Source of the DNA: Synechococcus sp. MVIR-18-1
GTDB taxonomy: Bacteria > Cyanobacteriota > Cyanobacteriia > PCC-6307 > Cyanobiaceae
Direction of reading: 5' to 3'
NCBI RefSeq assembly: GCF_014279835.1
Contig: NZ_CP047942.1
Coordinates: 806,001 to 870,000 of the forward strand
Length of the DNA: 64,000 nucleotides
Under the pieces are notes generated by a model. The model was not told the origin of the DNA. It did not search any database and saw nothing but the letters and a program-made list of their open reading frames with translations. Within the stretch, counting starts at the first letter, position 1. Every line of letters starts with the position of its first letter. The translations under genes were made by a program, and so were the position numbers. Positions 18,561-27,919 of the stretch are shown here, piece by piece.

Positions 18561-18980
18561 TTAAAACTTTCTCTGTACAAATTCAGTCGCAAGGCGAACC
18601 TCTAGGAGGAACGAGATCGAGGCCAGCGTTAACATTCCCATGGTGGTGATGAAAAGAGGCGCAACAATTACGGTTAAGTCAACTTGAGCGATAACGCCCA
18701 TAAATATTGCTGAAACAACAATCGAAAGCAAAAGAGTTGCGCAGGTGAGGAGCGAGATCGCCCGAAGAATGTGTTGCATGCGCCGCTTGCAATGCCTGCG
18801 CTCAAAGTCATCTCTTGTGGCATCCGATTCGCTGAGTCGGCGAGCTTGATCAGCAACGCGGGCGAGCCTGGCGGAAAGAACGTTGAGTAGGGCCCCGATT
18901 CCGGCGAGCAAAAACACCGGTGAAACCGAAAGCTGAATCGCCTTGGACAGGCTTTCAGGTTGCAAGGTTGTGAATTCCAA
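18561..18980 (-). CDS. DUF2721 family membrane protein
   Basis: A 139-aa protein with three hydrophobic segments: VSPVFLLAGIGALLNVLSARL near residue 20, AISLLTCATLLLSIVVSAIF in the middle and APLFITTMGMLTLASISFLL near the end. A charged loop with RVADQARRLSES sits between the first two. This matches DUF2721, a bacterial inner-membrane family of unknown role. It is convergent with the NSS gene and divergent from the next small ORF. Confidence 0.8.
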   Translation of the reverse strand: MEFTTLQPESLSKAIQLSVSPVFLLAGIGALLNVLSARLARVADQARRLSESDATRDDFERRHCKRRMQHILRAISLLTCATLLLSIVVSAIFMGVIAQVDLTVIVAPLFITTMGMLTLASISFLLEVRLATEFVQRKF

Positions 18981-19046
18981 GAAGTGGAGCGTAAGTCAAA
19001 TGGTGCCAGTCATCCGGTAGACAGGAGCCTCTATGGATGCGTTCTG

Positions 19047-19286
19047 ATGTTGTGGCTCAAGCGTTGGAACTTTATTGAACGGGCTCGGTTGGAACGGGAG
19101 CTTTGGGATGCATTCGAAGCCAAGGAGGATATTGAAGCGATGGTCAATGCGCTCAAGGCCCGTATCGAAGCGATGGATACGACTGACCCTGAGCTTGGCG
19201 ATCAAAACTTCCGTCTGGAGGTATGGATCACCACCATGGAACGCATTCGCAAGATTGAAGCGATGATGGCTGGAAAGCAGCGTTAG
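19047..19286 (+). CDS. Small conserved hypothetical protein, helical
   Basis: A 79-aa protein starting at ATG 19047 ([19 protein letters not shown]). It is highly charged and predicted as helical or coiled-coil throughout ([35 protein letters not shown]). A longer frame from 18960 has no support. Its stop overlaps the convergent cysS stop by 4 bp. No family recognised. Confidence 0.65.
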   Translation: MLWLKRWNFIERARLERELWDAFEAKEDIEAMVNALKARIEAMDTTDPELGDQNFRLEVWITTMERIRKIEAMMAGKQR

Positions 19287-20788
19287 AGCATTCTCCAATC
19301 GGTGAGTCCACCTGGCTTATCGATTAGCTCAATGCCTTGGTCACTGAGGGCCTTGCGAATGCGATCGGCTTCTTGATAGTTCTTCGCTTGTTTCGCTGCT
19401 TTGCGATCGGCGATCGCCTGCTCAACCGCTTGTGCATCAACGGAACCGTCGGCTGATGGTTTGGAGTCGTTGGTTTCGCTGCGTAAACCAAGAACGGCGG
19501 CCAGTTCGCGCAACACCAGCCAGCGTGTGTGCTGTTCGCTCAGCTCGTTGGCTGGCTGGTCAGGCTGGTCGCCTCGATCTAGGCGATTAGCTAAACCGCG
19601 GAGTGGACGGGCGAGATCAAACAGCACGGCTAAGGCACCAGAGCTGTTGAGGTCATCGTCCATGGCGGCCATGAACCGTTGCTCAAGCTCTTCAAAAGGG
19701 CCGGTTGCACTCAGTCCAGCGCTAACTGCTTCCACGCTGAGGGCCGTCTGATCGCCCCATCCCAAGGCAGCAGCATGCTTTTCCCCCAATTTGAGGGCCG
19801 CATTCAATCCTTTCCACCCAGTGGTTGCTGCTTCTAGCGCCTCGGGGGTGAAGTCCAGGGGCTTGCGGTAGTGGGCCTGCAGCACAAAGAGGCGCAGAGC
19901 CATCGGGGAGAGTCCGCTTTCTAAAAGTGCGCGAATAGTGGTGAAGTTGCCGAGTGATTTGCTCATCTTTTCTCCACCCACGTTCACCATGCCGTTGTGC
20001 AGCCAAACCCGCGCTAGTTCGGTTCCATTAGCCGCTTCCGACTGGGCGATTTCATTTTCATGATGGGGGAACACCAAATCGGCTCCTCCGAGATGGATGT
20101 CGATGGTGTCGCCAAGTTCTTCACGAACCATCGCCGAACATTCGATGTGCCATCCGGGGCGTCCGTCACCCCAGGGGGATGGAAAGCTTGGCTCATCGAC
20201 TTTTGCGCGTTTCCAAAGGGCGAAATCAAAGGGGTGCCGCTTGCGTGCTTCTTCTGCATCGGCGACGCGACCAGCAGCATTGTCCTGTTGATCACTGAGG
20301 TCTCGACCGCTGAGCTTCCCGTAGCCCGCGTGCTTCATCACGGCGAAGTAAACATCGCCATCTGCGGAGTAGGCCGCACCTTTGGCCTCAAGCTCTGCGA
20401 TTAAGCCACGGATGCTGTCAAGACAACGGGTGGCGCGGGGCATGCGGTCAGGGCGCAAGATCCCCAGAGCATCCATGTCTTGATGGAAAGCATCGATGTT
20501 TCGTTCGCTTACCTCATCCATCGATGAGGATTCTTCAGCGGCGCGCTTGAGGATCTTGTCGTCGATGTCGGTGAAGTTTTGAACGAACGTCACCACGTAG
20601 CCGCGCCAAATCAAATAGCGACGTAAAACATCCCAGTTGATATAGCTGCGTGCATGACCGAGATGGCAGAGGTCATAGACCGTGACCCCACAGCAATAAA
20701 TGCTGACCTCTCCTGGTTTAAGTGGGAGAAAGGGTTCCGTGCGGCGGGTGATGGTGTTGGTAAACCGCAGGGAAGACATCAGGCTCAA
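19283..20788 (-). CDS. cysS: Cysteinyl-tRNA synthetase
   Basis: The 501-aa class I synthetase charges tRNA-Cys. It has the zinc Cys and the HIGH-like motif in [20 protein letters not shown], and the KMSKS loop in [14 protein letters not shown]. The zinc-site segment WHIECSAM and [15 protein letters not shown] are present. Length is as expected with a normal C-terminal domain. Starts considered were ATG 20788 (MSLMSS) and the internal ATG three codons later. It is convergent with the 79-aa ORF. Confidence 0.97.
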   Translation of the reverse strand: MSLMSSLRFTNTITRRTEPFLPLKPGEVSIYCCGVTVYDLCHLGHARSYINWDVLRRYLIWRGYVVTFVQNFTDIDDKILKRAAEESSSMDEVSERNIDAFHQDMDALGILRPDRMPRATRCLDSIRGLIAELEAKGAAYSADGDVYFAVMKHAGYGKLSGRDLSDQQDNAAGRVADAEEARKRHPFDFALWKRAKVDEPSFPSPWGDGRPGWHIECSAMVREELGDTIDIHLGGADLVFPHHENEIAQSEAANGTELARVWLHNGMVNVGGEKMSKSLGNFTTIRALLESGLSPMALRLFVLQAHYRKPLDFTPEALEAATTGWKGLNAALKLGEKHAAALGWGDQTALSVEAVSAGLSATGPFEELEQRFMAAMDDDLNSSGALAVLFDLARPLRGLANRLDRGDQPDQPANELSEQHTRWLVLRELAAVLGLRSETNDSKPSADGSVDAQAVEQAIADRKAAKQAKNYQEADRIRKALSDQGIELIDKPGGLTDWRML

Positions 20789-20865
20789 AAAGGGGAATCA
20801 AATCGCGGCTGATGCCTGCCTACGCAGATCAAAAGCCTTATTTCGATGTTAGATCCGTGCTGGCG

Positions 20866-20967
20866 ATGCCTCTTCGTTCCTCCGGTGGCTTGGATCGTCG
20901 CCGACCGCTAGCTGAACTCAGACCACTGATCCTTAAGAGAAGTGGATTGAAGTGGATTCGTCGCTGA
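20866..20967 (+). CDS. Possible 33-aa basic peptide
   Basis: In the space between cysS and polA an ATG at 20866 opens 33 codons: MPLRSSGGLDRRRPLAELRP, then LILKRSGLKWIRR. It is strongly basic. No ribosome-binding site stands out and no family is recognised, so it may be a chance frame. Confidence 0.2.
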   Translation: MPLRSSGGLDRRRPLAELRPLILKRSGLKWIRR

Positions 20968-21039
20968 AGTGAGGCTTATTCGCTGCTTTTGATGTCGCTA
21001 AATCTCAATGGCTGCTCTTTTGTTTTGTTTTTGAGGTTT

Positions 21040-24033
21040 TCATTTCGCGTCCATCCAGTTATCACCAATGCCTGTTTCTACGACAAGTGGCACGCTTAGC
21101 TGTATGGCTTTTTCCATCGTTTGCACCACAAGTTGCTGAATGTCATTAAGTGCAGTTGGGTCAACTTCTAATACCAATTCATCATGCACTTGTAGAAGAA
21201 GTCTGGCTGGCAAATGTTTGCTTTCCAGCTCTGCTTGAAGTTGCACCATCGCCAGCTTGATGATGTCGGCACTGGAACCCTGAATGGGAGCGTTCGCCGC
21301 TGCTCGAAGTTGTTGCGCTTCCATCCCGCCGCGTCGCGCCACTTCTAAATTGATCTCGAGTGGATCCATGCCGCTGAGGCGGCCGAGCCCATTTCGGTCG
21401 AAGTGGAAAGGACGCCTGCGTCCCAAAATGGTTTCCACATAGCCCTGACTGAGGGCAAGACGTTCTTGAAGTTCAAGGAAAGCGAACACCTTGGGATAGC
21501 GCTGTTTGTATTTGCTTAAAAAGTCTTTGGCCTCGCTTTGACTTACACCTGTTTCGCGCGCAAAGCGTTGGGCACCCATGCCATAAATCACGCCGAAATT
21601 GATGGTTTTGCCTAGCCGTCGTTCGTCTGACGAGACCTCGTCTTTATCGAGAAGCAAGCGAGCGGTAAGGGCATGCACGTCGTCTCCATCGCGATAGGCC
21701 TGTTGCAGGACCTCTTCCCCGGATAGGTGCGTGAGGATGCGAAGTTCGATTTGGGAATAATCAGCGCTGAGCAATTTCCAGCCGTCTTGGGGCAGAAAGG
21801 CCTTACGAATTCTTCTGGAAAATTCGGTCCGAACAGGAATGTTCTGCAGGTTGGGATTGCTGCTGCTCAGCCGGCCAGTCGCGGTCACTGCCTGGTTGAA
21901 ATCGGTGTGGACCCGTCCGGTTTCCGCTTCTACTAGTTGCGGCAAGGCATCCACATAGGTGCTCTTTAATTTGCTCAGCACCCGATGTTCAAGCACCAGG
22001 GGCACAACGGGGTGATCGTGTTCCAGCTTCTCGAGCACGGTGGCATCGGTGCTGTATCCGGTTTTGGTGCGACGTGATTTTTTGCGGTCCAGCCCGAGGG
22101 TGTTGAACAGCAGTTCACCGAGTTGCTTCGGGGAGGCGAGGTTGAAATCCACCTCTGCAACGTCTTTTGCTTTCGATTCCAGTTGTTCGAGAGTGGCACC
22201 GATCTCTGAGGAGAGACCCGCTAGGTAGGGCACGTCGATGCGAATCCCTGTGGCCTCCATCACCGCCAGCACGGGTTCAAGGGGCAGCTCAACATTGCTA
22301 AGCAAGTTTGGAAGTTGGGGGCCTAAGTCCTCGAGTTGTTTGTTGAGATCGATCGCCAGTTTGCGGGTGAGATGCACATCCATGCCGCAGTACTGAGCGG
22401 CTTGTTCCAGGGGAACTTCGGAGAACGTACTGGCCTTGCCGTCTTTGGCTTTGCCCACCAGATCACTGAACAGGGTGGGACGAATGCCGTAATCCCGCTC
22501 GGCCATCACATCCAGGCCATGTTTCGCAGCCGCATCCCTGAGGTAATCGGCCAGCAGGGTGTCCATGACGACACCAGCAAGCGGTAAGCCATGGCGCAAC
22601 AGAATCAAACGGTCGTATTTGGCGTTTTGAAGGGCTTTTGGGTGCTCGCCACTGGCCAACCAAGGAGCAAAGGCTTGCAGCACCGTTTCCAGTGGCAATT
22701 GCTCTGGGCTGGGATCGCCCCGATGACTCACCGGGATGTAGGCCAAATCGTCAGTGTTAGGTCCCCAACAAACGCCAATGCCAACGAGCTGAGCGCGGAA
22801 TGGATTGAGATCGGTGGTTTCCGTGTCGAGGGCAACGGGGGCTAGGGGATCACGGCAGTTCATTAACTGCGTTAACAGTGCCTTGAGTTGATCAAGGGTT
22901 TGAACGAGCCCGGGATGTAAGACCGGTTGGGTTTGGCTGGACTTTGCCTCAGATTCAGCCTCTGATGCCGCCTCGGGCCCTGATGGTTGAGCTGATGTTG
23001 TGGCTTCAGCTTTGGCGGGGCCTGGCTCCTCTGCTTTGGCGAGGAGATGGGCGTTAGCCGCTAAACCACCACTGGAAAAGGTGGCCACAAAGTTGGGGAC
23101 CTGACGGATCAGGCTGTTCAGCTCGAGTTCCTCTAGGCGCTGACTCAGGCCATCGCCATCAACGCTGCCCAGGTCGAGTTTGGGCTCCTCTGGTAGCGGA
23201 ATGTCCACCAGAATTTCAGCCAGGTGCCGTGACAGGTAGGCATTGTCTTTGTCGTTAGCAAGCTTGGCTTTCAGTGCACCTTTAATGGCGCCACGACTCG
23301 CTTTTGGACCCTCTGCTTCCACCTCGGCTAGGGCTCTGTACACCCCATCGAGATCGTCGTTGTCTTTCAGCAGGCTGATCGCTGTTTTGGGACCCACTCC
23401 CTTCACGCCAGGGATGTTGTCGGAGCTATCGCCAGTGAGAGCCTTGAGTTCAACCACCTTGGTGGGAGCCACGCCGAGCTTGGCTTGCACGCCGGCTTCA
23501 TCGATCAAGGTGGGGCCACTGCTTTTGGCATAGGGACCGCCGCCCATATAAAGGACAGCGATGTTGCGGCTGTCGTCCACCAGTTGGAAGAGGTCGCGAT
23601 CACCGCTCAGAATGCGCACGCTCCATCCATCTGCTGCTGCGCGGTTGGCCAGGGTGCCGAGCACATCGTCGGCTTCAAAGCCCGGGGCCAGACAGAGAGG
23701 AAGTTGCAGCTGCGTCTTCAGAATCTCTTGAAGCTGCCTCAGGTCTTGGAAGAAGTGGTCGGGAGCGACGTCGCGATGGGCCTTGTAGTTTGGGTCGGCC
23801 TTATGGCGGAAGGTGGGTTCAGCTGTATCGAAGGCGATCGTCACGCTGTTGGGCTTCAGCCCTTTGCAGTTATCGAGAAGGGCCTTGAGGAATCCATAGG
23901 TGACGCTCGTAGGAATTCCGTCTTTGGTGCTGAGTCCACCCTCACCGCCTTTGCTGAAGGCGTAAAAACTGCGGAACGCCAGTGAGTGTCCGTCCACCAG
24001 CAGAAGCAGGGGTTGATCGGAGGTGGGGCTCAT
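21040..24033 (-). CDS. polA: DNA polymerase I
   Basis: A 997-aa polymerase for Okazaki fragment processing and repair. Residues about 1-320 are the 5'-3' exonuclease (LLLVDGHSLAFRSFYAF; SGDRDLFQLVDD; GVGPKTAISLL). A low-complexity Ala/Glu/Pro linker follows (about 330-375). A 3'-5' exonuclease domain retains its acidic motif (VALDTETTDLNPF), so proofreading is probably active. The polymerase domain has motif A DYSQIELRILTHLSGEE, motif B RRLGKTINFGVIYGMG and motif C QVHDELVLEV. The linker explains the length above the E. coli enzyme. Confidence 0.97.
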   Translation of the reverse strand: MSPTSDQPLLLLVDGHSLAFRSFYAFSKGGEGGLSTKDGIPTSVTYGFLKALLDNCKGLKPNSVTIAFDTAEPTFRHKADPNYKAHRDVAPDHFFQDLRQLQEILKTQLQLPLCLAPGFEADDVLGTLANRAAADGWSVRILSGDRDLFQLVDDSRNIAVLYMGGGPYAKSSGPTLIDEAGVQAKLGVAPTKVVELKALTGDSSDNIPGVKGVGPKTAISLLKDNDDLDGVYRALAEVEAEGPKASRGAIKGALKAKLANDKDNAYLSRHLAEILVDIPLPEEPKLDLGSVDGDGLSQRLEELELNSLIRQVPNFVATFSSGGLAANAHLLAKAEEPGPAKAEATTSAQPSGPEAASEAESEAKSSQTQPVLHPGLVQTLDQLKALLTQLMNCRDPLAPVALDTETTDLNPFRAQLVGIGVCWGPNTDDLAYIPVSHRGDPSPEQLPLETVLQAFAPWLASGEHPKALQNAKYDRLILLRHGLPLAGVVMDTLLADYLRDAAAKHGLDVMAERDYGIRPTLFSDLVGKAKDGKASTFSEVPLEQAAQYCGMDVHLTRKLAIDLNKQLEDLGPQLPNLLSNVELPLEPVLAVMEATGIRIDVPYLAGLSSEIGATLEQLESKAKDVAEVDFNLASPKQLGELLFNTLGLDRKKSRRTKTGYSTDATVLEKLEHDHPVVPLVLEHRVLSKLKSTYVDALPQLVEAETGRVHTDFNQAVTATGRLSSSNPNLQNIPVRTEFSRRIRKAFLPQDGWKLLSADYSQIELRILTHLSGEEVLQQAYRDGDDVHALTARLLLDKDEVSSDERRLGKTINFGVIYGMGAQRFARETGVSQSEAKDFLSKYKQRYPKVFAFLELQERLALSQGYVETILGRRRPFHFDRNGLGRLSGMDPLEINLEVARRGGMEAQQLRAAANAPIQGSSADIIKLAMVQLQAELESKHLPARLLLQVHDELVLEVDPTALNDIQQLVVQTMEKAIQLSVPLVVETGIGDNWMDAK

Positions 24034-24057
24034 GGGTTTCGGCAGGGGTGGTCAGGA

Positions 24058-25233
24058 TTAGTCGCGTTGTTTCGCCCAGGGCGGCAAGTCGATGAACACC
24101 TGCGTTCCCGGTTCCACTCCGGAGAGAATCGCACTTTGGCTGCCGCCGCTAGCGCCAAGTTCGATCGACTTGAATGTGGGTTGATCGTTCTTGCCCACCA
24201 GCAACACCCCTGGTTTGCCGTCTTCCGTCACGATCGCCACGGTTGGGACCAAGGTGCTCGCGGCGGTGCGTCCGGTTTGAAAGTTCACGTCTGCCGTCAT
24301 GCCGATGCGCAGGATCGGAGGTGGATTGAGAAGGGTGAGTTCCACCTCAAAGGAGATCACGTTGTTGGTTTTCTCAGCGCGTGGTGCGATGTCGCGAACT
24401 TCAGCGGCAAAGCTTTGATCTGGGAACGCATCAACGCGAACGTTTGCGACTTGCCCGATTTTGATCCGGCCGATATCGCTTTCGGGCACTTTTGCCGTGA
24501 CTTCAAGGCCCTCGGAGAGCTCAACAATCGAGGAGCTGGTGGCGCCTGCTGAGGAGGATGCAGCAGTGGTTGGTGTCACAAAGGAGCCTGGTTCGGCATA
24601 GCGCTCAGTGATCACTCCGCTGAAGGGTGCTCTGATTAACAGTTCACCTCCTTCTATGTCTCTTTGTTGGATTCTTTCCTGGGCCGCTTCAAAGTTGGCT
24701 TTGCTGCTGAGGTAGCGGGCTCGATAGTCGTCCCGGTCTTCGGCGCTAATCACGCCACTGGTAAATAACGTCCGACGTCGTTTGTAGTCAGCAGCCTTGG
24801 CTTCGTAGTCGGCTTTGGCTTGACGTGCCAAAGCTTGGAGTTCATCGAGACGGTCTTGAAAGTCACCCCGGTCCATGCGGGCGAGCACCTGCCCTTTCTC
24901 GACGCGGGCTCCTTCGTCAACGAGCAAGGCTTCGAGCAAGCCTTGCCGTCTTGGGCTCACGTTGACGCGGCGAATCGCTTCTAACTCGCCGCTAGCAGTG
25001 ACCACACCAGGGAGCGAGCCGCGGGTGGCTTGAACGGTGTAGTCGGATAGGTCGCGACCTCCGCTGCGGGTGCTGGTCAGCATCCAAATCAAACTGCCGC
25101 CACCCACAACTGCTGCAGCCACGCCAGCGATGACAAGGCGTTTGCGTCGTCGTCGATCTCCGCTGAGGCGAGTAAGAGAGGTCAAGTCATGGTCCTTGGC
25201 GAGTAATGGGGTTTGCCGTTGTTGGCTGACCAT
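24058..25233 (-). CDS. HlyD/MacA-type periplasmic adaptor protein of an efflux system
   Basis: A 391-aa membrane-fusion protein. A basic cytoplasmic head is followed by one membrane helix (LVIAGVAAAVVGGGSLIWML), then a biotinyl-lipoyl half motif (GLLEALLVDEGARVEKGQVL), a coiled-coil hairpin (about 125-205), the second lipoyl half (LLIRAPFSGVITERYAEPGS) and beta-barrel and membrane-proximal domains. Such adaptors link inner-membrane ABC or RND pumps to an outer-membrane channel. The pump gene is not in the window. It ends 25 bp before the polA start. Confidence 0.88.
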   Translation of the reverse strand: MVSQQRQTPLLAKDHDLTSLTRLSGDRRRRKRLVIAGVAAAVVGGGSLIWMLTSTRSGGRDLSDYTVQATRGSLPGVVTASGELEAIRRVNVSPRRQGLLEALLVDEGARVEKGQVLARMDRGDFQDRLDELQALARQAKADYEAKAADYKRRRTLFTSGVISAEDRDDYRARYLSSKANFEAAQERIQQRDIEGGELLIRAPFSGVITERYAEPGSFVTPTTAASSSAGATSSSIVELSEGLEVTAKVPESDIGRIKIGQVANVRVDAFPDQSFAAEVRDIAPRAEKTNNVISFEVELTLLNPPPILRIGMTADVNFQTGRTAASTLVPTVAIVTEDGKPGVLLVGKNDQPTFKSIELGASGGSQSAILSGVEPGTQVFIDLPPWAKQRD

Positions 25234-25401
25234 GACAGCGCCTGTATCAGAACTTCACACATAGTCTCGCTTGTGTCCTGAAGAATCGACGAACCAGTTG
25301 GAAATTTGCACGTTACCGTAACGGTGCTGATACGTAATCGTGCTTTTAGTGAGGTTGCCGGGCGAAGGGGCAGTTGAGGGTCGGTGGATAGATTTGCCTA
25401 C

Positions 25402-26493
25402 ATGCTTAAAGCTGGAATCGTCGGATTGCCCAACGTTGGCAAATCCACCTTGTTCAATGCCCTCGTGGCTAACGCGCAGGCTCAGGCTGCGAACTTTCCG
25501 TTCTGCACGATTGAGCCGAATGTGGGCACGGTGGCGGTTCCCGATGACCGCCTCCAGAAGCTCTCCGACCTCAGCAAGAGCAAAGAGCTGATCCCTACAC
25601 GGATGGAGTTCGTTGATATCGCCGGTTTGGTGAAGGGTGCCAGTCAAGGCGAAGGCTTGGGCAATAAGTTCCTCTCCAACATTCGTGAGGTCGACGCGAT
25701 TGTTCACGTGGTGCGTTGCTTTGAAGACGACGATGTGATTCACGTGTCTGGGTCGGTGGGTCCTGCACGCGATGCCGAGGTGATCAATCTTGAACTTGGC
25801 TTGGCCGATCTTTCTCAGATCGAGAAGCGGCGTGAGCGGCTGAAGAAGCAAATGCGTACGAGCAAGGAAGCTCAGGTGGAAGATGAGGCTCTTGCGCGCA
25901 TCCAAGAGGTGCTCGAAGCCGGTGGTGCCGCACGCAGTATCGAGTTGACGGATGAAGAAGCGCTGATGATCAAACCGCTCGGACTGCTCACCGCTAAGCC
26001 GATCATTTACGCCACCAATGTGAGCGAAGACGATTTGGCTGCGGGCAATGGCTACTGCGAAGAAGTTGCGGCCCTTGCCGAGAAAGAAGGTGCTGAGTCC
26101 GTGCGCATTTCAGCGCAGGTGGAGGCCGAGTTGGTTGAGTTGGGCGAAGAAGAATGTGCTGATTATTTGCAGGGTCTTGGTGTGAGTGAAGGAGGCTTGC
26201 GCAGTCTCATTCGTGCCACCTATCGACTCTTGGGTTTACGTACTTACTTCACGACGGGTGAAAAAGAAACACGCGCTTGGACCTTCCGTGCCGGGATGAC
26301 TGCACCGCAAACAGCAGGGGTGATTCACACTGATTTTGAGCGTGGATTCATCCGTGCGCAAACCATTGGTTGGGAGAAGTTGCTGGAGGCTGGCTCACTT
26401 TCAGAGGCTCGGAATAAGGGCTGGTTGCGTAGTGAAGGCAAGGATTATCTCGTCGATGAAGGAGATGTGATGGAGTTTTTGTTCAATGTTTAA
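25402..26493 (+). CDS. ychF: Redox-regulated ATPase/GTPase YchF
   Basis: A 363-aa Obg-family P-loop NTPase, universally conserved, that binds ribosomes and is known in E. coli and eukaryotes (Ola1) to prefer ATP. G1 is GIVGLPNVGKSTLFNAL, G3 is FVDIAGLVKGASQGEGLG; the C-terminal TGS domain contains TYFTTGEKETRAWTF and GFIRAQTIGWEKLLEAGS. ATG 25402 (MLKAGIVG) matches the family start; a TTG at 25384 would add six residues. It is divergent from the HlyD gene. Confidence 0.97.
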   Translation: MLKAGIVGLPNVGKSTLFNALVANAQAQAANFPFCTIEPNVGTVAVPDDRLQKLSDLSKSKELIPTRMEFVDIAGLVKGASQGEGLGNKFLSNIREVDAIVHVVRCFEDDDVIHVSGSVGPARDAEVINLELGLADLSQIEKRRERLKKQMRTSKEAQVEDEALARIQEVLEAGGAARSIELTDEEALMIKPLGLLTAKPIIYATNVSEDDLAAGNGYCEEVAALAEKEGAESVRISAQVEAELVELGEEECADYLQGLGVSEGGLRSLIRATYRLLGLRTYFTTGEKETRAWTFRAGMTAPQTAGVIHTDFERGFIRAQTIGWEKLLEAGSLSEARNKGWLRSEGKDYLVDEGDVMEFLFNV

Positions 26494-26619
26494 TATTAAA
26501 TTAGTAATTTAAAAATTTTGTTGTGCTTATTTGTGATTACAGGGTCGGAGAGTTGATATTTTCTTGAGCTTTGCATATACTGCGGACATGCTTGCTCCGA
26601 AAATTAATCTTTAGGTTTA

Positions 26620-26805
26620 ATGCAGTCTATTGCAAGTGATTGCCTGCAATTGAAAAATAATTTTGAGGGTAATTTTTTGACTATCGCCCCACCCCATACA
26701 TACAGAAGAACTCTTCGCCACCTTTTCGGCGGAGAAACTCTTTTGCCATCAATCTCGATAACGCTTCCGCTGGTGTCTTCCTTAGCTCCACAGCCACTTG
26801 AGTAA
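26620..26805 (+). CDS. 61-aa ORF, possible precursor or leader peptide for the kinase/sulfotransferase cluster
   Basis: An ATG at 26620 opens 61 codons, with AGG 8-10 bases upstream. The peptide begins MQSIASDCLQLKNNFEGNF and ends in a Ser/Pro/Leu-rich segment (LLPSISITLPLVSSLAPQPL). The stop TAA at 26803-26805 overlaps the upstream end of the kinase frame, whose first usable TTG is at 26798. No homologue was recognised. The position right before an HprK-like kinase and sulfotransferase makes it a candidate substrate with several Ser and Thr residues, but that is inference, and it could be a chance ORF in AT-rich DNA. Confidence 0.3.
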   Translation: MQSIASDCLQLKNNFEGNFLTIAPPHTYRRTLRHLFGGETLLPSISITLPLVSSLAPQPLE

Positions 26806-27919
26806 GCGGGGTGAGAGAAAACTCGTCTCCTTGATCAAGTGGCATTTCAGTGATTTCTTGCCAGCTCAGGTCAAATCACGAGAGACTCCATGCAAACTCA
26901 CTATTTCGTTGATCAAACCTCATCGCTATTGCGCCCTCGGGGCAGAGATCAGCAGTGATTTGGTTTTGCCAGAGCTGCAAGCTTCCGATTCAGCCTGTGA
27001 TTCGTTGGTGCAGATCCAACAGGGAGATCATGGGCAATGGCCCAGCCTTGAGCCGAGCCCTCACAGCACGCCAACACTGCGGCTTGCACCTCAAGATTGG
27101 CGCTTAGAACTGGAAGGCATTGGCTGGTTTCGTGCCACTGGTGGTGAGCGTTTGGAATGGCAACGTTGGGATGACAGCGTCAGCGACCGCGACATCCGAA
27201 CGTTTGCTGTAACCAGTGGGCTTGGAGCCCTAGCGATCCAGCGTGGCGCGTTGGTTTTGCATGGAACAGCTCTGGAGCGTGACGGAGAGGCGATTCTGCT
27301 GTTAGGGCATCCAGCTGCAGGAAAGTCCACCCTGGCCTGGTGTTTAATCCAAGAAGGTTGGCACTTACTCAGTAGTGAGCTAGTTGCCGTTGGCAGTGAT
27401 GGGATAGTTCAGCCAGGGATGCATCAACTCAAGCTCTGGTACGACGCTGCTATGACCTTGGAATTGGATTATGCACAGCTACAACCTGTAAGAAAGGGAC
27501 TTAAGCGATATGCATTGCTAGCTGAAGAGTTAACTTGCATGCCACAGCCAACACCATTACGGCTGATCTATGCCTTAAATCGCGCCAAAGAAGATTCAGG
27601 TAAAGAGGAGGATGCCGATGAGGCAGGAGATGAAATGGAAAAAGTATCTCTTAAGGCTTCACGAAATTTCTCACAAACAAATGCCTTAATGCGCCTGCGC
27701 AACCAAGCCTTTCACGCCAGGATGTATCGAGGCATGGATGCAGAAGCGCAGCTATTTATGCAGGCAGCTGCACTAGCTCGAACGGTGCCATTGCATGCCT
27801 TGATCGTTCCAGATGGAATCAAAGCAATGGCCGAAAGCCTGAAGGAGGTGGACCTCATGCAACCCGAATCGATGCAACAGCGCAAAAAGAGCAAAGAAGA
27901 GGACGCAAGCAATGACTGA
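26798..27919 (+). CDS. HprK-related kinase
   Basis: A protein of up to 373 aa with the HPr kinase C-terminal-like fold. The family N-terminus (YCALGAEISSDLVLPEL) comes about 40 residues after the TTG at 26798, so the start is uncertain and may lie near 26900. The P-loop is ILLLGHPAAGKSTLAW (about 165-180), preceded by GALVLHGTALERDGEA. After the P-loop the family usually has two acidic residues in a LxDDxVA-type segment; here it reads LLSSELVAV, so the first acid is Ser. Related kinases phosphorylate Ser, for example on the lasso peptide paeninodin. The sulfotransferase gene overlaps it by 8 bp. Confidence 0.78.
   Translation: MSKRGERKLVSLIKWHFSDFLPAQVKSRETPCKLTISLIKPHRYCALGAEISSDLVLPELQASDSACDSLVQIQQGDHGQWPSLEPSPHSTPTLRLAPQDWRLELEGIGWFRATGGERLEWQRWDDSVSDRDIRTFAVTSGLGALAIQRGALVLHGTALERDGEAILLLGHPAAGKSTLAWCLIQEGWHLLSSELVAVGSDGIVQPGMHQLKLWYDAAMTLELDYAQLQPVRKGLKRYALLAEELTCMPQPTPLRLIYALNRAKEDSGKEEDADEAGDEMEKVSLKASRNFSQTNALMRLRNQAFHARMYRGMDAEAQLFMQAAALARTVPLHALIVPDGIKAMAESLKEVDLMQPESMQQRKKSKEEDASND

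Noticed and set aside
25255-25905. 216-aa frame on the minus strand opposite ychF
   Set aside because: It lies wholly antisense to a strongly conserved GTPase gene, has no family features and has shadow-like composition (many His, Leu, Asn).
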